Shown in pieces: positions 45,236-56,171 of a stretch of 64,000 nucleotides of DNA. A model generated the notes under the pieces. The model ran no database searches. It saw only the letters and a program-made list of their open reading frames with translations, and was not told the DNA's origin. A program made the translations under genes and the position numbers. Source of the DNA: Elgaria multicarinata webbii (Eukaryota > Chordata > Lepidosauria > Squamata > Anguidae); NCBI RefSeq assembly GCF_023053635.1, contig NC_086188.1, forward strand, positions 3,117,001 through 3,181,000, given 5' to 3'. Numbering within the stretch: the first letter of the stretch is position 1; each line of letters begins with the position of its first letter.

Positions 45236-45741
45236 AGACTTGCAAGGACGATTTCTGCAGCTTTGGCTCGATCGTCTCCGTCCCGGTTAAAAGCCCGGCT
45301 AACTTTCCTCTTCTCTGCTGGGATACCAGAAACAACTGGTTTTCTGGTTCCCAACAAAAGTCTGTCTAATGCAGCCTCCTTTTGGGGGGCAAATCCAACC
45401 AAGTGGATGTCCCCCGAGAGGCCCTCCAGCAGGGCAGGAACGCAACAGCCTTTTCCCCGCTGTTCCTCCCCAGCAAGTAATATCCTCTAAGTGTGAAGAT
45501 GCCATTGGCTAATGCTTAATAGCTCTAACCCCTGTGGATCCTTTTCACATCAGTCTGAGGACCTGAGAAACACCCTGCTCTGCCTGAAACCTTGGAGAAA
45601 TTCCCATCTTTTGAATAAATAAAATAATAATGATGATGATGATGATAATGATGCTGGCCTAGGTAATGTGTGTGCCTCTGGGAGCTGACGTTTCTTATGT
45701 CCTACAGAAGCGAGGTGTAAAACCCGGAGTTTCCAGCCCAG

Positions 45742-48700
45742 ATGGCGTTGCCCACGATCCCTTCCTTCTGGAGCAGCCGCAGCAGGGCCCTTGAGCATCA
45801 GATTGTGCGCCACCGGGAGCAGGAGGCCCGCTTTCGGAAGCAGTGGGAGCTCAACAGCCTCTATTTTAAACAGTCTGGGGTCTACAGCTCAAAGCAGGCC
45901 CAGTGGAGCTCACGGCAGTCCTATCAGCAAAGGTACGGATGGGGAAATGGGGGCACAGCACTCCTTCATTGTTGAGGGGAGGGGGAGCAGCATGGATAAG
46001 GCCTGGGGCAGAGGCTTCAGCAGGGTTTCTGCTAAACTCAGCCTGCGAAGGAAGCAGGGGTGGGCTGGCAGGCAAAGAACAGAGCCCCTCTTAACATGCT
46101 CATTCTCACAACAATCCTGTAAGTCAGCCTTCCTCAACCTGGGGCGCTCCAGATGCGTTGGACTACAACTCCCAGAATGCCCCAGCCAGCTGGCTGGGGC
46201 ATTCTGGGAGTTGTAGTCCAACGCATCTGGAGCGCCCCAGGTTGAGGAAGGCTGCTGTAAGTCATGATGAGGCTGGAGATGTTGAGCTTAAGAGAGTGGC
46301 CTGGTCTGCATGTAACACTAACCCATGGTTTATTTAACCCAGGGTTTGTTGCCCTACCCAGGGTTTGTCTGGAAGGCGTTCGAACAAACCATGTTTTGTT
46401 TTCTCAATCCCTAGCCTGTTTCTCTCCTCTCCTCCCTCCCTGAATCCCAAATGCCTTTCTGGCACTCTACTGCAGGCATGTAGAACGGTTGTGTGTGTGT
46501 GTGTGTGTGTGTTTTTACTGCTTTTGCTCGTTGTCTCTGTAGCCTGGTGAAACAACCCATAGTTTTGTGTCCGCATGTAATCGCAAGCCACGGTTTAAAC
46601 CACCCAAAGAGTCCGCAACCCAACAAGCCATGGATTCTTTTTTTCTGGGTTGTTCATAGGTAACAAACCACTCAAAACAGTGAAATCGTGCGCAGAATCT
46701 GAAAAAGGCTCAGTCCTTGACTATTCTCCAGGGGAGAGATCTCCATAGTTGGGAGAGATCTCCATAGTTTGAAGAGTTTCTTTGCCTGTGGTGGGAGCCC
46801 CAACGACAGCGCTGAGCACTCTGGTGTCTAGCGGGAGACCAACTCTCCGCTTTCCCCCCCTTTTGCCAGCATGAATGCCTATCACCGCGAGAAGCTAAAG
46901 GAAGAGAAACGGAGCAGCCTGGAGCAGAGGCGCAAACGGCTCCAGGCGCTGCTTTTTGAGGAGCGCGAGATGCTGGCGGCGGAGCTGCAGGAGCTGCGGC
47001 TGAACAAGGATGCCGACCCGAGCAAACTGCGGCAGAAGAACGAGGACCTGAAGTCGGCCAGGGAAGAGCGGAGAAAGCAGGTGCCATCTGGAAGCAGGCC
47101 TCTTCCTCCTTTGCTCAGCCAGAGGGGAAGGAGACCCATCCTCTGCCAGGGTCTTAAATAAGAGAGTTTGCCGGCTCTAGGTCTCCAGCTCAGCGCTCTT
47201 TGGGAGAACTAGAGCCTTAACTGGCCTGTCAGATTTAGGGAAGGGGCAGGCGGAGGGATTGCAGGAGGCACTAGAATCCTAGAAGAGCAGAGTTGGAAGG
47301 GGCCTACAAGGCCATCGAGTCCAACCCCCTGCTCAAGGCAGGGATCCCTTAGCGGCTGGCCACAAGGTGAACTCAGGCCTTGGAGATGTAAGCCTGCCCT
47401 TGTGAGGGGACGGACTGTGCTGTGGCCATCCCAGAGGAGGCTAAGAATTTCCAACCATCGGGAAGAAGTGCTTGGTTTCTGCTGGCAAATTTGCTTTCTC
47501 CCTTTTATTTATAGACACAAAAAAGGAAATTAGGCACATTCCTGGAGAAGAAGGCAGGAATGGCTGCTAGTGCTGATGGCTCTGCGTTACCCCCAGTGGC
47601 TGAGGCAGTAAGCCTATGGACCCCAGTTGCTGGGGAACATGGGCGGGAGGGTGCTGTTGCACCTGTGCCCTGCTTCTGGGTTTCCCCTGGGCAGCTGGGG
47701 AACATGGGCAGGAGGGTGCTTTTCCCAAGGGCAGCTGGGCAGCCCCTGCGTGAACAGAATGCTAGACTGGATGGACCCTTGGTCTGATCCCGTTAAGCTC
47801 TTCTTATATTTGTATGTTCATTTTTTAAAGCCTAATTGCTGTGGGGGGGGGGGAGGTGCAGTGTGCAGCCTGGGGCAGGATGAGGCCCCCCTCCACCCCT
47901 CCCATGAATTAGGCTTGGAAAAAAGCGCCCCACTGGCTCCAATGGAAGGTGTGTTCCCCCCACAAAACCTAATTGCTGTATGGAGTGTGGACCGGAGTGG
48001 GGCAAGGCGACCACAGGCCAATTGGATACTTGCAGCAGTTCCTGTAGCAGTGGGGAGCTCAAACCCTTTCAGGAAGGTTCCCCCGTTTGTGCTTGGTTGA
48101 CAGGTCGCCGAAGACCGCCTGTACGAATGCTGGAGGAACAACAGCGCGAAGCTCCGGGAGGTGAGGAACGGCCCTGCGGCTGGGCGCGATCCGGCACGCC
48201 GTCCCCCTTGCGAGGGTGTGTTAAGCGCACCCAAAACAGTACTCTGCTTCTGTACTGATCCTATCCGGTGGCCGACGAGCCTTGCGCAGCAGCAGGAGCC
48301 GGGCAGGATCGGGTCCAGGGCAAAGAGAGCCCGAGTGCGCCCCTTCCTCCTCCGTCAAGCCGTGGTGGGGGTCTCCCGGCACCCCTTGGAGGCTGGTCGC
48401 TCCGATGTCAGTGGGGCAGTCAGAGCTCTAAGCTACCCAAGGTGCAGAAGCTTGGAATCCGTTCCGGGTTTCAGTCAGAGCTCTGAGAAGAGCTATCCAA
48501 GGTGTGGATAACTCCTTGAGCGCTTTCTCCCGGCTCAGACCTTGTGTCAAACGCCTTTCCAGCTGCCTCTCCTCTCTTGGCAAATTTCCCAGCACCGAAG
48601 GAGAGAAGGGCAGCAGCACCCGCAAGCCGATCAACGGACCTTTCCTCCCCCCCCCCCCCATGTTCCTTTCTCCAGGTTGGGTCCGAGCTGCACCAGAAGC

Positions 48701-51700
48701 ACGTGGTAGAGGCCTGGGGGGAACAGCTGAGCCAAAAGCATCAGGTAGGCCGGCCTCTCGCTCACCTGCGGAGAACCACCGGGCTGCCTCTCCTCGGGCG
48801 CCCTTTTTGAATCCGGGAGGCGAAAGGCCCACGCAGAGGCTAACGCTTCCGTCTGGTCCCAATCCAGCGAGAAGCAACCGAGCGGGAAGAGAGGATCCGC
48901 TCAGAGAACAAGTACGAGGCAGCCCGGAGGGAGGCCCTGGAGCGGCTGAAAGAGCAAGAGGCGAGGAGGAAGCAGGAGGAGAAGCGGCAGGCGGAGTTCC
49001 TGCGGCAGCAGATGGAGGAGCTCCGGCTGCGCGAGGGAGAGGTAGGCGTTGCCGGCAAGCGAGCCGGGCGGGGTCTCCTCATGGCCGGGCTTTGGCCGGA
49101 AGGCAGAGGGCTCCGGACGCCGACTCCGGAGAGGGCGATCGGATGGAACCGGAGGGCTCCGTTTCCCCCGCTGCCCTGGTTCGCTTTGGGGCAGCTTCCG
49201 CAGGGTGGATACAGGGATGGCGAGAGGCGGCTCCTGCCATTTCGGGGGGAGGGGGGGATCCTTTCCCGCATGCTTGGCTGAGGAAACGGAAGGATTCCGG
49301 TGGGGGCCGCCTCCTCCTTCTTCTCAGGCCACAAAGCTGAAGAAGGAAGAGGAAAACCTATTGAAGCAGCACTGGGAGCTGGGAGCCCTGGAGGCGGAGC
49401 GGAAGCGCCAGGAGCAGGACAGGAAGAAGGCCGAACTCGGGTAAGGATGGGGAGCGGGCCCCGGGGCAGGGCCCCCCTGGCCATTTGGGCCCCGAACGGG
49501 AGAACGGGGCGGCCCCACTAGGCAGCGTGGGCACCTTTAACTGATGCATAGGCAGAGGGGTGTCCCTGGAACGAGAGGCCCCCGCGCCGTCTTGCCAGCA
49601 CCCTCACGGAACGCCGTCCACCTAACCACGCGGTTGCGGTTACTGTGAGGCGCTTCGCACGTGCGCAGGGGTGCTCTTCACGTTGGCGCTTCCTTGCTCC
49701 TTTCCTCCTCCCAGCCGCTTTCTGAAGCACCAGTATCACGCCCAGCTGAAGAGACGGGCTCAGCAGATCCAGGAAGAACTGGTAAGCCGGTCCCACTGAG
49801 GGAGGCTCAAAGCTTCGGGAAAGAGACCTGGGCAGGCGGCCGGCTCCTTCGTGCCTGTCCACAGAGTCGCTCGCCTTTCTTGCACCTCCCCTCCCAGCCC
49901 CAAACTCTGATGCTTTTGCAAAGCCAGCAACACTGGAACCCCACCCCACCCCGCCCCACCCCCACGAAGGCTGCCAAGCCCGTGAAGACACCGTCCCCAT
50001 CTCTCTCTCCTTGCTGCCTTTGGGGAGGGGGCCCAGCTTCAGGGCGGAGCACGTCCTGACCTTGCCAGAAGTGTCAGCAGAACCTCTGCTGGGCCAGAGG
50101 TTCGGACCGATTCTAAGGGAGCTTGTTCCTCCTCCACCTCCTCCTCCTCCTCCAGGAGAAGGACAGGCAGATCCTTCTGGCTCTGACGGAGGAGGACGAC
50201 GAGGGCCAGCGCCTGCAGTCCGCCCGGCGGGAGCAAGCCGTGGCCGCCGTGGCCTGGATGAAGGAGGTCATTGAACAGCAGCTGCAGCTGGAGAGGGAGC
50301 GGCAGGCTGAGCTGGACACCGTCTTCAGGTGAGGGGGAGAGGGCGGCGGGGTGGTCTCTTTTGTAGCTCTGGGCCTGCAGGAACCGTTGGGGCACGCGGT
50401 GCCGGCGCTCCCTGCCTTTGCCTGCTCCCTGGGAAGTGCTGGCAGGGCCTGGGCGACGCAAAGGCTGCTGGGAGGAGGGAACGGAAGCAGCGAGTGAAGG
50501 CTGGCAAACCCGTCTGGTGCCGCGAAGGGCGGCAGGGAGCTGGAAGGAAGAGGCCTTCGCTTCTTGAATCAGCAGCGGCCTCCTCGCTGCGGAGGGATGC
50601 CACGCTGGCCCCGTGGCCGCTTGCTGCGGTGCCGCCTCCTCTCCCTCCTCCTCATCCGCCGCTTTCTTTCTTTCCCGCCCCAGGGAGGAAGCCAAGCAAG
50701 TGTGGGAGAAGCGAGAACAAGAGTGGGAGCGAGAGCGGAAGGCCCGGGACAGACTCATGGCGGAGGTGCGCAAGAACTGCTCAGAGGGCCGGGCGGAAGG
50801 AAGGGAGGGAGGGAGTCCCGGCCTGCCCCTCCATTCACTCCCTCCCTCCCTCCCTCTCCCCTCAAACAGGTCTTGGCAGAGCGAGCGCGCCAGATCCAGG
50901 AGAGGATGGAGCTGAACCGGCAGGAGCAAGCGGAGTCGGTGAAGTGCCGGGAGCAGCTGATCCAGGAGCTGGAAGAGGCCAAGCAGCTGACCCAGCGGGA
51001 GAAGGAAGAGGAGGCTGTGCTCAAGACGGCCCGCAGGCGAGAACTGGAGGCCCAGGTAGGGCCCATCCCCACCCGCCCCTCCGAGAGGGCTCCGGGGCGG
51101 ACGCCAAGGGGCCCCCACAGCCTCATGGGCAGCAGGGCAGGCTTCTCCTCCACGACCTTGGCTTTGACGCTCAAGAGATGCGTGGAAAAGTGGACATCAG
51201 GGGGAGGGGGCGCTACGGACGGGGGGGGGAGAAGGCCAGGGAAGGTTTGGAGAGGTGGGGGGACCGCCCTGCGGGCTTGGGTGTGACAGCCCCGGGGGAA
51301 GGCTCTGCCAGCAATGCCGCTCGTGGCGATGGAGGTGGTCTTCTCCTCCTGCCTCCGCTGGCCTGACCGTGTCCTTGTGCAAACCTCTCAGCTCACAGAG
51401 CGCCAGCTGCAGGAGGCGGAGGAGTTGCAGCGGCAGCGCCAGGAACAGGCCGAGGCCAGGCGGGAGGTCGAGCGCCACAAGACACTGGAGCAGCTGGAGG
51501 CCAGGCGCATGGTGGAGCACGGCTATCGCGACAAGGTGGGCGGCCGGGGGAAACGGGCTCTGTGCGCGGGCCCCTTCTTCTTCCTCTTCCTCCGCCGGCC
51601 TTTCTCAGGCTCCCGCCAGGCCCTTGCAGATGCGGAACCGGCCCTGGGGCGGGGGATTTGCAGTCTGCCACGCCTCCTGGCATCTTGGTCCTGACCAAAG

Positions 51701-51949
51701 ACGAGTTGGTGCAAACGGTTGGGCCGGCACCAGCCTCTCGTTCGGGGCCACTGTCTGTGACTCGAGCGGCCGTCTCCGCCTTGCCTCGTGCCGACTTGGA
51801 GGCGCTTTGACGCTCCTGCGGCTTCCATCCCAGAGGCGGCGTCCACGGCTGCGGCCGTTGCCTGGGCATCGTATGGAACTGCTCAAAGATCGCCTCCCCT
51901 CTCTGTTCTTTTCTAGTGCCACAGCTACCCCAAAACAGCCTGGACCTAA
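45742..51949 (+). CDS. TCHP: Trichoplein keratin filament-binding protein (mitostatin), complete
   Basis: Coiled-coil protein known to bind keratin 8/18 filaments, to sit at centriolar subdistal appendages where it activates Aurora A and restrains primary cilium assembly, and to act at mitochondria-ER contacts. Coding exons: 45742-45932, 46870-47080, 48104-48160, 48676-48744, 48868-49041, 49328-49440, 49715-49781, 50156-50328, 50684-50765, 50870-51055, 51392-51535 and 51917-51949, all GT-AG with consistent phases. The product is 499 residues (human 498). It starts [20 protein letters not shown] and is almost entirely E/R/K/Q-rich heptad-like coiled coil, including LHQKHVV and [14 protein letters not shown] blocks shared with human. 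The last exon encodes only ten residues ([10 protein letters not shown]), matching human GHPKIAWN in position. The first coding exon begins at 45708 after a CCTACAG acceptor, so an upstream noncoding exon is implied. The gene is intact. Confidence 0.97.
46125..46254. mobile_element. Palindromic hAT MITE in TCHP intron
   Basis: 130-bp near-perfect palindrome, exact 8-bp target duplication CTGTAAGT. Among the least diverged copies. Confidence 0.9.
46293..46690. mobile_element. MITE-C relative, decayed
   Basis: GGTCTGCATGTAACACTAAC start and interior AACCCAGGGTTTGT / AACCATGTTTTG palindromic motifs; a GT microsatellite at about 46491-46512 lies inside. Confidence 0.45.
47271..47350 (-). mobile_element. 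CR1 3' terminus
   Basis: AGAAGAGCAGAGTTGGAAGG to CCCCCTGCTCAAGGC. Confidence 0.75.
47545..47800 (+). mobile_element. CR1 LINE fragment with internal duplication
   Basis: CAGTTGCTGGGGAACATGGG recurs in shortened form about 65 bp later (GCAGCTGGGGAACATGGGCA); ends GACCCTTGGTCTGATCCCG. Confidence 0.65.
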
Positions 51950-52445
51950 AGGCGGTGGCAGCAGTGGGGATGACGAGCGCCCGGCTTCCACTGCGGGTGG
52001 ATTCAAGTCTTCATTGTGGCAGAACTTTGCCAGTTGCATCCAGGTGGGGGTGTGGCTGTGGACTGTTACGTCCTGTCCCACCCTAGAATCAAAGGTCTGG
52101 ACTAAAAGGTGGCAGGTGTGTGTGTGTGTGTATCTGTCCTGAGATGCCAAAGCTCCAAATGTCCGCTCTCCTCCCGACAGGCAGGGATTCTCCTTTGCTA
52201 GCAGGCACCAATGTGGCTCTGCATGGGAGACTGCTTGACATAAATGGATAGTTCCCTTGAGTCACCGAGAGAGATGGAGCAGCAGTAGTTGTCTGTCCGT
52301 GGTGGGGGGCACCTTCCTTTCCTGCCACGGCGGAGCACGTGCTACCTGACTCGGGTAAGGAAGGGTGTGGGTGGACGCCCTCCAAACACTCAATCTTAGT
52401 CAGGGATGTTAAAACGTTCAATAAAGCTTTCTTTTGGTCTTTTAA
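51950..52445 (+). terminator. TCHP: TCHP 3'UTR with AATAAA at 52420-52425
   Basis: The sequence after the TAA at 51947-51949 runs to a canonical AATAAA at 52420-52425, followed by T-rich and GT-rich sequence. This predicts a 3'UTR of about 0.5 kb. A GT microsatellite lies near 52117-52130. Confidence 0.75.
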
Positions 52446-52449
52446 TTCA

Positions 52450-53135
52450 TTTGTGTGTAGCAAGCAGAGGCGGCCGCTGTGCCCGACACTGGGGGAGGTG
52501 TAAATGGGATCAGGGAGTGCGTGTGTGTGTCTTTGCTCAAATGGCCGGACATTTCAGGTTTGCCTTCACGGCAGGTAAGCAGATGAGAGCAGCCGTCGTG
52601 GTTCGCAGCGTGAGCCGGGAAGTGGCTGGCTCAGCTCTTCCTCTGGGCCTCGGCCCAGCTGCAGCCCTGGGGCAAGCGGGCGAGATAATCCCGTTGACAC
52701 CTTTTCCAGAGTGGGGATGAGCTTCCACCGGAGGGCACGTTGGGAGGGGGAAACCCATCAAGTAACAACTCCGCCCAGTGCCGATGAATGCATGTTCTGC
52801 CCAGAAATAGTGGGAGCCGTAACCCGACGCAGCTGGAAGGTGCCAGGTTGAGCAAGGCTGGCGTTGTGACATTTCAGCACTTTTCCCATCTCCGAGTGGC
52901 CTCAGGTGGCCTCCAGGCTGCCTTGGGATGGGTGGAACCAGGTAACGCATGGCGAGGTTGTGCCAATAAGGCACTAGGTAGGGCTTCCCTCTTGGCAAGG
53001 GTGGGGCAGCAAACAGAAGCAGCGTCTTGTCTTGGGCAACCGGCCACCCTGCTTTGGCACCAAGGAAACCTGCCTTCCACTCTGTTAAACATCTTCAAAG
53101 TTCTTCACACAGCGTGTAGATGTAGTAAAGTTCTT
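52450..53135. other. TCHP-GIT2 intergenic, no clear feature
   Basis: A weak hAT-like remnant near 52800-52862. Otherwise unassigned. Confidence 0.35.
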
Positions 53136-53139
53136 CACA

Positions 53140-53400
53140 CAGTAGTAGATGTAGTCATGGCCACCACCTCGGATGGCTTTAAAAGGGGGTTAAACAATTC
53201 ATGGAGAAGGCGGCTGTCAACGGCTACTATTATTATTATTATTATTTATTTATATAGCACCATCAGTGTACATGGTGGCTAGGCGCTAACTCCAGTATTG
53301 GAGGCAGGATACACCAGTTGCTGCTGTTTGGCCGCTGCGTGAACGCAATGCCAGACTAGATGGACCCTTGGTCTGATCCAGCAGGGCTCTTAGGTCCTTA
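53140..53400 (+). mobile_element. CR1 fragment containing a LINE-tail fragment
   Basis: GGATGGCTTTAAAAGGGGGT and GACTAGATGGACCCTTGGTC belong to CR1. TATAGCACCATCAGTGTACA at about 53226-53275 is a reversed second-subfamily LINE tail between them. Confidence 0.6.
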
Positions 53401-54067
53401 TTTGCAGGAGGGTTTAAAAAAAAAAAAAGGAAAGAGACACAGTGGGGAAAACAATGCAAGAGGATTGTTCTACCTATTTTTTGTTTGTTTTAACCCAAAA
53501 ATAGTACAATACTTTTAAAAAAAGGTCGTTAATTACAATGTAACATCAGCATCCAACAATATTATGGCACTTGGTTTTTTGTTTGTTTTTTAATATATAA
53601 ATACCAATGGGGTAAAACACACACACCCATTCTCCACCCACCCACTTGGGCTTATTCTTCTTAAAACGGGAAACTCAACCCCTGATCAAGAAAACCTGGC
53701 GCAACGGAGAAGCTAACCAGACAGCCCATTTCCTATGCAGAGTAGGTGCGGGCAAATCAAATCTCACCACCCCACCTCACTGTGGTTGACCACGTCACTC
53801 ACTGCAGACGACCGTCTTGGCTGAACTTCTGCAGGGATCCAGTCAGCTCTGGGGGTGGCGGGGAGTAGAAGACCAGCTCAGAGAAAGCTGGGCTTGCTAG
53901 AAAAGCCAAGCAGTTGTTCCCTCTGCAGAAGACCCAGCCAGCCTCTCTCACTCGGCCCCCGTATGCCCCAACTTCTCTCTCTCTCTCTCTCCCTTGTGTT
54001 CCAGGCCCTGTTCCCCTTATACTGTCTCAATTACACGTGTACGTCTTGCGCTGCGGGAGGCAGCCTT
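53401..54067. other. TCHP-GIT2 intergenic
   Basis: Poly-A and AC/CT-rich simple stretches. It may include 3'UTR of a long GIT2 isoform. No exon seen. Confidence 0.35.
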
Positions 54068-54643
54068 CTAGCAATCAGCGTACCTGTTGAAGGATTTGGG
54101 TGAGGGAGAAGACAGACGCTTTCAAAAGGTGGATGGCGAGAGGGTGGTGGGCAACACTGGTACGTTAGCAACTGGAGTGGCGTTCCAGAAGTGGAATAGG
54201 TTCAAAAGAAGGGGGTCAGAGACCCTGGCTCCCACGCTGGAGAGCGGGCGTTGTGGATCTTGAGCGGGGGCTGCCCAAAGACGCCCACAGCACCCCACCC
54301 CGGTTCATCAGAATGGAGGATGGTGCAGAGCACACGCTGACCCCTTCAGGTACTGAACAGTCCCAGACCTGGCTGCAACCAAACAGAGAAACGTTTAAGG
54401 CTCCTTTAGCTCGACGCAACAGATTGGTTGGTAGTCAAAGGAAGCAGGACTTAAGCACGACGCCCGCGTTCCAGCATGGGAGCCACGGTCTCTGACCCCC
54501 ATCTTCTGAACCTATTCCACTTCTGGAACGCCACTCCAGTTGCTAACGTACCAGTGCTGCCCACCACCCTCTCGCCATCCACCTTTTGAAAGCGTCTGTC
54601 TTCTCCCTCACCCAAATCCTTCAACAGGTACGCTGATTGCTAG
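54068..54643. repeat. Long inverted repeat (188-bp arms)
   Basis: Arms 54068-54255 and 54456-54643 are reverse complements with about 8 mismatches and no indels by hand alignment, around a 200-bp spacer. The outer 85 bp or so are identical; mismatches gather toward the spacer. Outer ends CTAGCAATCAGCGTACCTG. No family recognised. Confidence 0.92.
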
Positions 54644-54677
54644 AGCCTTTACGAAGGAGCAGGAGGCGACCGCGTGG

Positions 54678-54941
54678 CCAGGTTCGCACGTAATGACAAC
54701 TCGGAGAAGGGGTGGAATAGGCATTGCCGGCAAATTGTGGGCTGTCCTTGCGTGCAAACCCGGCACTACGGTTTAACTATGGGTTGTTAACCACGACCAA
54801 CCCAGGAAGAGAACCCCAAGAATTGTTGTTGGGTTGTGACCTCTGGGTGGTTTGTGGTGAACCACCCATAATTCAAACCGCAGTGCAGGGTTCACATCAT
54901 GCCAACCTGTACTCTGGGTTGTCATGATGTGCGAACCAGGT
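54678..54941. mobile_element. MITE-C, palindromic
   Basis: Ends CCAGGTTCGCACGTAATGAC and GTGCGAACCAGG reversed; interior has TTGTGGTGAACCACC-type palindromes. About 264 bp, directly after the long inverted repeat. Confidence 0.65.
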
Positions 54942-54949
54942 CAGTGAGA

Positions 54950-56165
54950 CGGATGCCGTGCCCAGTTTTCAACCTCAAAACGAGTCGTGCACCTCACCTA
55001 ACCCCCGCGCCACACGCTTCCGCACCCTCCAACTTTAGGTTGGGTTAACCCACGCTGGCAGCCTCTGGAGGTGTCAGATTGCAACTTCAAGCATCCCCCA
55101 TCCAGCATGGTGAGAGCTGTAGTCCAATGTCTCAAGAGTGCACTAGGTGCGGGGGAGGCTGGGTTAAACTAGCTCATCCCTGGTCCGGCTTTCTAGAAAA
55201 GGACCCCAGTCCACCCCAGCCCCCGCCACGTGTCAGCTTGCCATTTCACACACTCATATCAGCACTGCCAGCAGCAAGCCGTCCTTTCTAAGTGCGAGAG
55301 AGTGAGGAGAGTCAGAGACAGGCAGGAGAGTCGGAGACAGCGAGAGAGAAATATACAACCAGAAAAGAACTTCTCAGCACGGAGTAAGATGCAAAGCTTA
55401 ACGGTGCATAGTCAGGTCAAAAGCATGTTCTAACGTCTCCAGGATATCCACTCCCCCGTGGTTCTGCTTCCCAGCGTGGAGATCAACGAGAGTCGCGGGC
55501 CACTCAAAAAAACGTGGCAGGCTCTATTCCTACGATTTCAAGCCAGGCCGTGCGGCTGGCTGTTGCACAAGGAATGCAGGGGTCTCAGGAAGCCATGGAG
55601 GGGGCGTGGCGGGGCTGGTGTGTGTGTGTGTGTGTGTGAGCAGAGTGTCCTTTCCACAGTCGCTGCCGCCGCAGAGGTCCGTAGCGTGTGCTATTTAGTG
55701 GTTCAGGTGTGTGTCAAAGAGCTGCATTACAAGACGCCCGGAGAAGGAAGTGCCCTGTATCGCGATACGTGCGTTCAAGTTCACAATTGGCGCCGGGAGT
55801 GCAGAGTGCGGACCCCCCCACCCGCCAAAACAACAACAACAAAAGTCCCGTAAGAGCTGGTGATGTGAAGGTTGGGCTCACGACACTTCCCCAACGCGCA
55901 CTACGCTGGCGATACAGGCACGAAATAAGGCAGTGGGTTACATTAATCCCGGGGGGAGGGGGGGGGAATCTTTTTAGGAAAAAAAAAAACATGCAAGAAA
56001 AATTTAATACTGAGGTTCCTTTAAAAAATAATAATAATAATAATAATACGGGTAACGCACCACCTTAAATATTCCTGTTAAAAACAAAAACGAAAAAACC
56101 CACATGAAAACGGCAAACCGCCTGTGACGTGTCAAAGCCAACCCTCGGTAGGACGCCGGCCGGAG
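54950..56165. other. Sequence 3' of GIT2, possible 3'UTR
   Basis: Contains a GT microsatellite at about 55620-55639 and a short (AAT)n at 56027-56048. No coding exon. Confidence 0.35.
56003..56008 (-). terminator. GIT2: Candidate GIT2 poly(A) signal (ATTAAA)
   Basis: ATTAAA on the minus strand about 165 nt past the GIT2 stop, followed by a T-rich run. It would give a short 3'UTR isoform. A longer 3'UTR reaching the inverted repeat at 54.1-54.6 kb is possible. Confidence 0.3.
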
Positions 56166-56171
56166 ACCGCG

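Noticed and set aside
48504-51366. Long open frames (278-359 codons) on both strands around the TCHP exons
   Set aside because: Alternate-frame and antisense shadows of GC-rich TCHP exons and introns. The exon-joined frame matches TCHP throughout.
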